A DNA stretch of 7,140 nucleotides from an uncultured Clostridium sp. GTDB taxonomy: Bacteria; Bacillota; Clostridia; UBA1212; UBA1255. Under the pieces are notes generated by a model. It made no database searches. It had not been told where the DNA came from and was given only the letters and a program-made list of their open reading frames with translations. Of this stretch, positions 6,227 to 7,140 are shown one piece after another (position 1 is the first letter of the stretch; each line of letters begins with the position of its first letter). The translations under genes and the position numbers were made by a program. The DNA lies in assembly GCA_900555605.1 (NCBI GenBank), contig USLW01000100.1, positions 1-7,140 of the forward strand, written 5' to 3'.

Positions 6227-6230
6227 CACA
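6216..6230. repeat. Palindrome over the -10 of the radical-SAM promoter
   Basis: TGTGATATAATCACA is a 15-bp inverted repeat, TGTGA-N5-TCACA, centred on the -10 hexamer. A protein bound here would block the promoter. The arms resemble CRP/FNR-family half-sites, but the 5-bp spacing differs from the usual 6, so the assignment is open. Confidence 0.45.
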
Positions 6231-6294
6231 TGCCGTAAGCATTCTGCTGACCATTCATGAGCTGCAATGAATTTATACAGAAAAGAGGCTTTTT

Positions 6295-7140
6295 ATGCGC
6301 AAGCAAGCAATTCCAGATGACATTTTGATAAAAGTACAGAAACCGGCACGGTATGTCGGCGGAGAACTGAATGCCGTTACAAAAGAACTTTCCGAGGTGG
6401 ATGTACGATTTGCACTTTGCTTTCCGGATATGTACGATATCGCAATGTCCCATTTAGGAATGAAATTGCTGTATCATTTGCTGAATGAACGGAAAGGGAC
6501 TTGGTGCGAGCGCGTATTTGCGCCCTGGCCCGATTTGGAAGACCTTATGCGTGCGCATCATCTGCCGCTGTTCGGTCTGGAATCACAGGAGCCGATCCGT
6601 CGTTTTGATATCGTCGGGTTTTCTCTGCAGTATGAGATGAGTTATACCAATATACTGAATATGCTGGATTTAGCGGGGATTCCCTTATTTGCCGCGGACC
6701 GCGGGGAGGGAGACCCGTTTGTACTGGCCGGCGGGCCGGCTGCGAATAATACGGAGCCGCTGGCGGACTACTTTGACTTTTATAATCTCGGGGAAGGAGA
6801 AGAAATGCTGCCCGAGATCGTTGAGGCGTATGCCGTCTGGAAACGGGAGGGCGCGCCGCGCGATGAATTTTTAAGGCGGGTGGCACGGATAGACGGCGTA
6901 TATGTGCCTTCTTTTTATAATGTCACCTATCATTCGGACGGTACGGTACGGTCTTTTGCTCCAAAGCCGGAATTTCAGGATGTGGCGCCTGCGGTTATCC
7001 GCAAGCGTGTTGTACAGGATTTTGACCGGACCTATTTTCCGGACAAACTGGTGGTCCCCTCTGTGGGGGTGGTGCATGACCGCATCATGCTGGAGATCTT
7101 CCGCGGCTGCAGCAGAGGCTGGCGTTTCTGCCCGGCGGGG
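6295..7140 (+). CDS. B12-binding-like/radical-SAM protein (TIGR03960-like), 5' part only
   Basis: The 282 visible residues are the N-terminal part of a large radical-SAM protein that runs off the right edge. The order of segments matches an uncharacterised clostridial family: VQKPARYVGGELNAV (14-28), FALCFPDMYDIAMSHLGMKLLYHLLN (39-64), CERVFAPWPDLEDLMR, FDIVGFSLQYEMSYTNILNMLDLAGIPLF (104-132), AGGPAANNTEPLADYFD (145-161) and LGEGEE (165-170). The first 200 residues look like a cobalamin-binding-type Rossmann domain; whether B12 is bound is not shown, and no DxHxxG motif is seen. The radical-SAM domain begins at EIFRGC272 SRGW276 RFC279 PAG. The usual form is CxxxCxxC, so the middle cysteine is replaced by Trp, at the very end of the window. 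The ATG follows AAGAGG (6283-6288) by six bases. Family members are often fused to or next to DUF2344; that part lies outside. Substrate unknown. Confidence 0.88.
   Translation, partial: MRKQAIPDDILIKVQKPARYVGGELNAVTKELSEVDVRFALCFPDMYDIAMSHLGMKLLYHLLNERKGTWCERVFAPWPDLEDLMRAHHLPLFGLESQEPIRRFDIVGFSLQYEMSYTNILNMLDLAGIPLFAADRGEGDPFVLAGGPAANNTEPLADYFDFYNLGEGEEMLPEIVEAYAVWKREGAPRDEFLRRVARIDGVYVPSFYNVTYHSDGTVRSFAPKPEFQDVAPAVIRKRVVQDFDRTYFPDKLVVPSVGVVHDRIMLEIFRGCSRGWRFCPAG

Noticed and set aside
5845..6254. Minus-strand open frames across the rubredoxin gene and its flanks
   Set aside because: They overlap a canonical rubredoxin, two promoters and a terminator, and show no ribosome site or family resemblance.
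1..7140. Mobile elements, CRISPR arrays, tRNA or rRNA genes, riboswitches
   Set aside because: No transposase, regularly spaced direct repeats, cloverleaf-like sequence, rRNA segment or long structured leader was seen; all gaps between genes are under 200 bp.

Overview
The window looks like chromosomal DNA from a strictly anaerobic Firmicute, probably of class Clostridia. The evidence is an oxygen-sensitive class III ribonucleotide reductase with its activase, a small rubredoxin, a clostridial-style thioredoxin reductase and a large radical-SAM protein of a type common in Clostridia. Promoters are sigma-A-like and Shine-Dalgarno sites are strong GGAGG types. Base composition is mixed (moderate GC genes, AT-rich promoters). 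The species cannot be named from this sequence.

Layout. Bases 1-4185 carry a minus-strand deoxynucleotide-synthesis block, in transcription order: nrdG (4185-3493), nrdD (3336-946) and trxB (855 to the left edge, 3' end cut off). nrdD has its own strong promoter, overlapped and flanked by two NrdR-type boxes 31 bp apart, and is followed by an intrinsic terminator before trxB. Bases 4352-5752 (minus) encode a polytopic membrane protein resembling GT-C glycosyltransferases, starting at TTG. From a divergent promoter region, the plus strand carries a 52-residue rubredoxin (5944-6102) with a strong terminator. It is followed by a radical-SAM gene (6295 to the right edge, 5' part only) with its own extended -10 promoter embedded in a palindrome.

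How the genes work together. NrdG would use S-adenosylmethionine to install a glycyl radical on NrdD, which then reduces ribonucleoside triphosphates. The striking point is that NrdD carries a C-terminal redoxin domain with a CPNC active site on a flexible linker, and a thioredoxin reductase gene follows directly. This suggests an electron path NADPH to TrxB to fused redoxin to the NrdD active site, instead of the formate used by the E. coli enzyme. I infer this; the sequence does not prove it.

Two radical-SAM motif irregularities stand out. NrdG has SGEP where GGEP is expected. The right-hand radical-SAM protein has Trp in place of the middle cluster cysteine, in the last bases of the window. 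The remaining intergenic stretches are all under 200 bp and are described individually.
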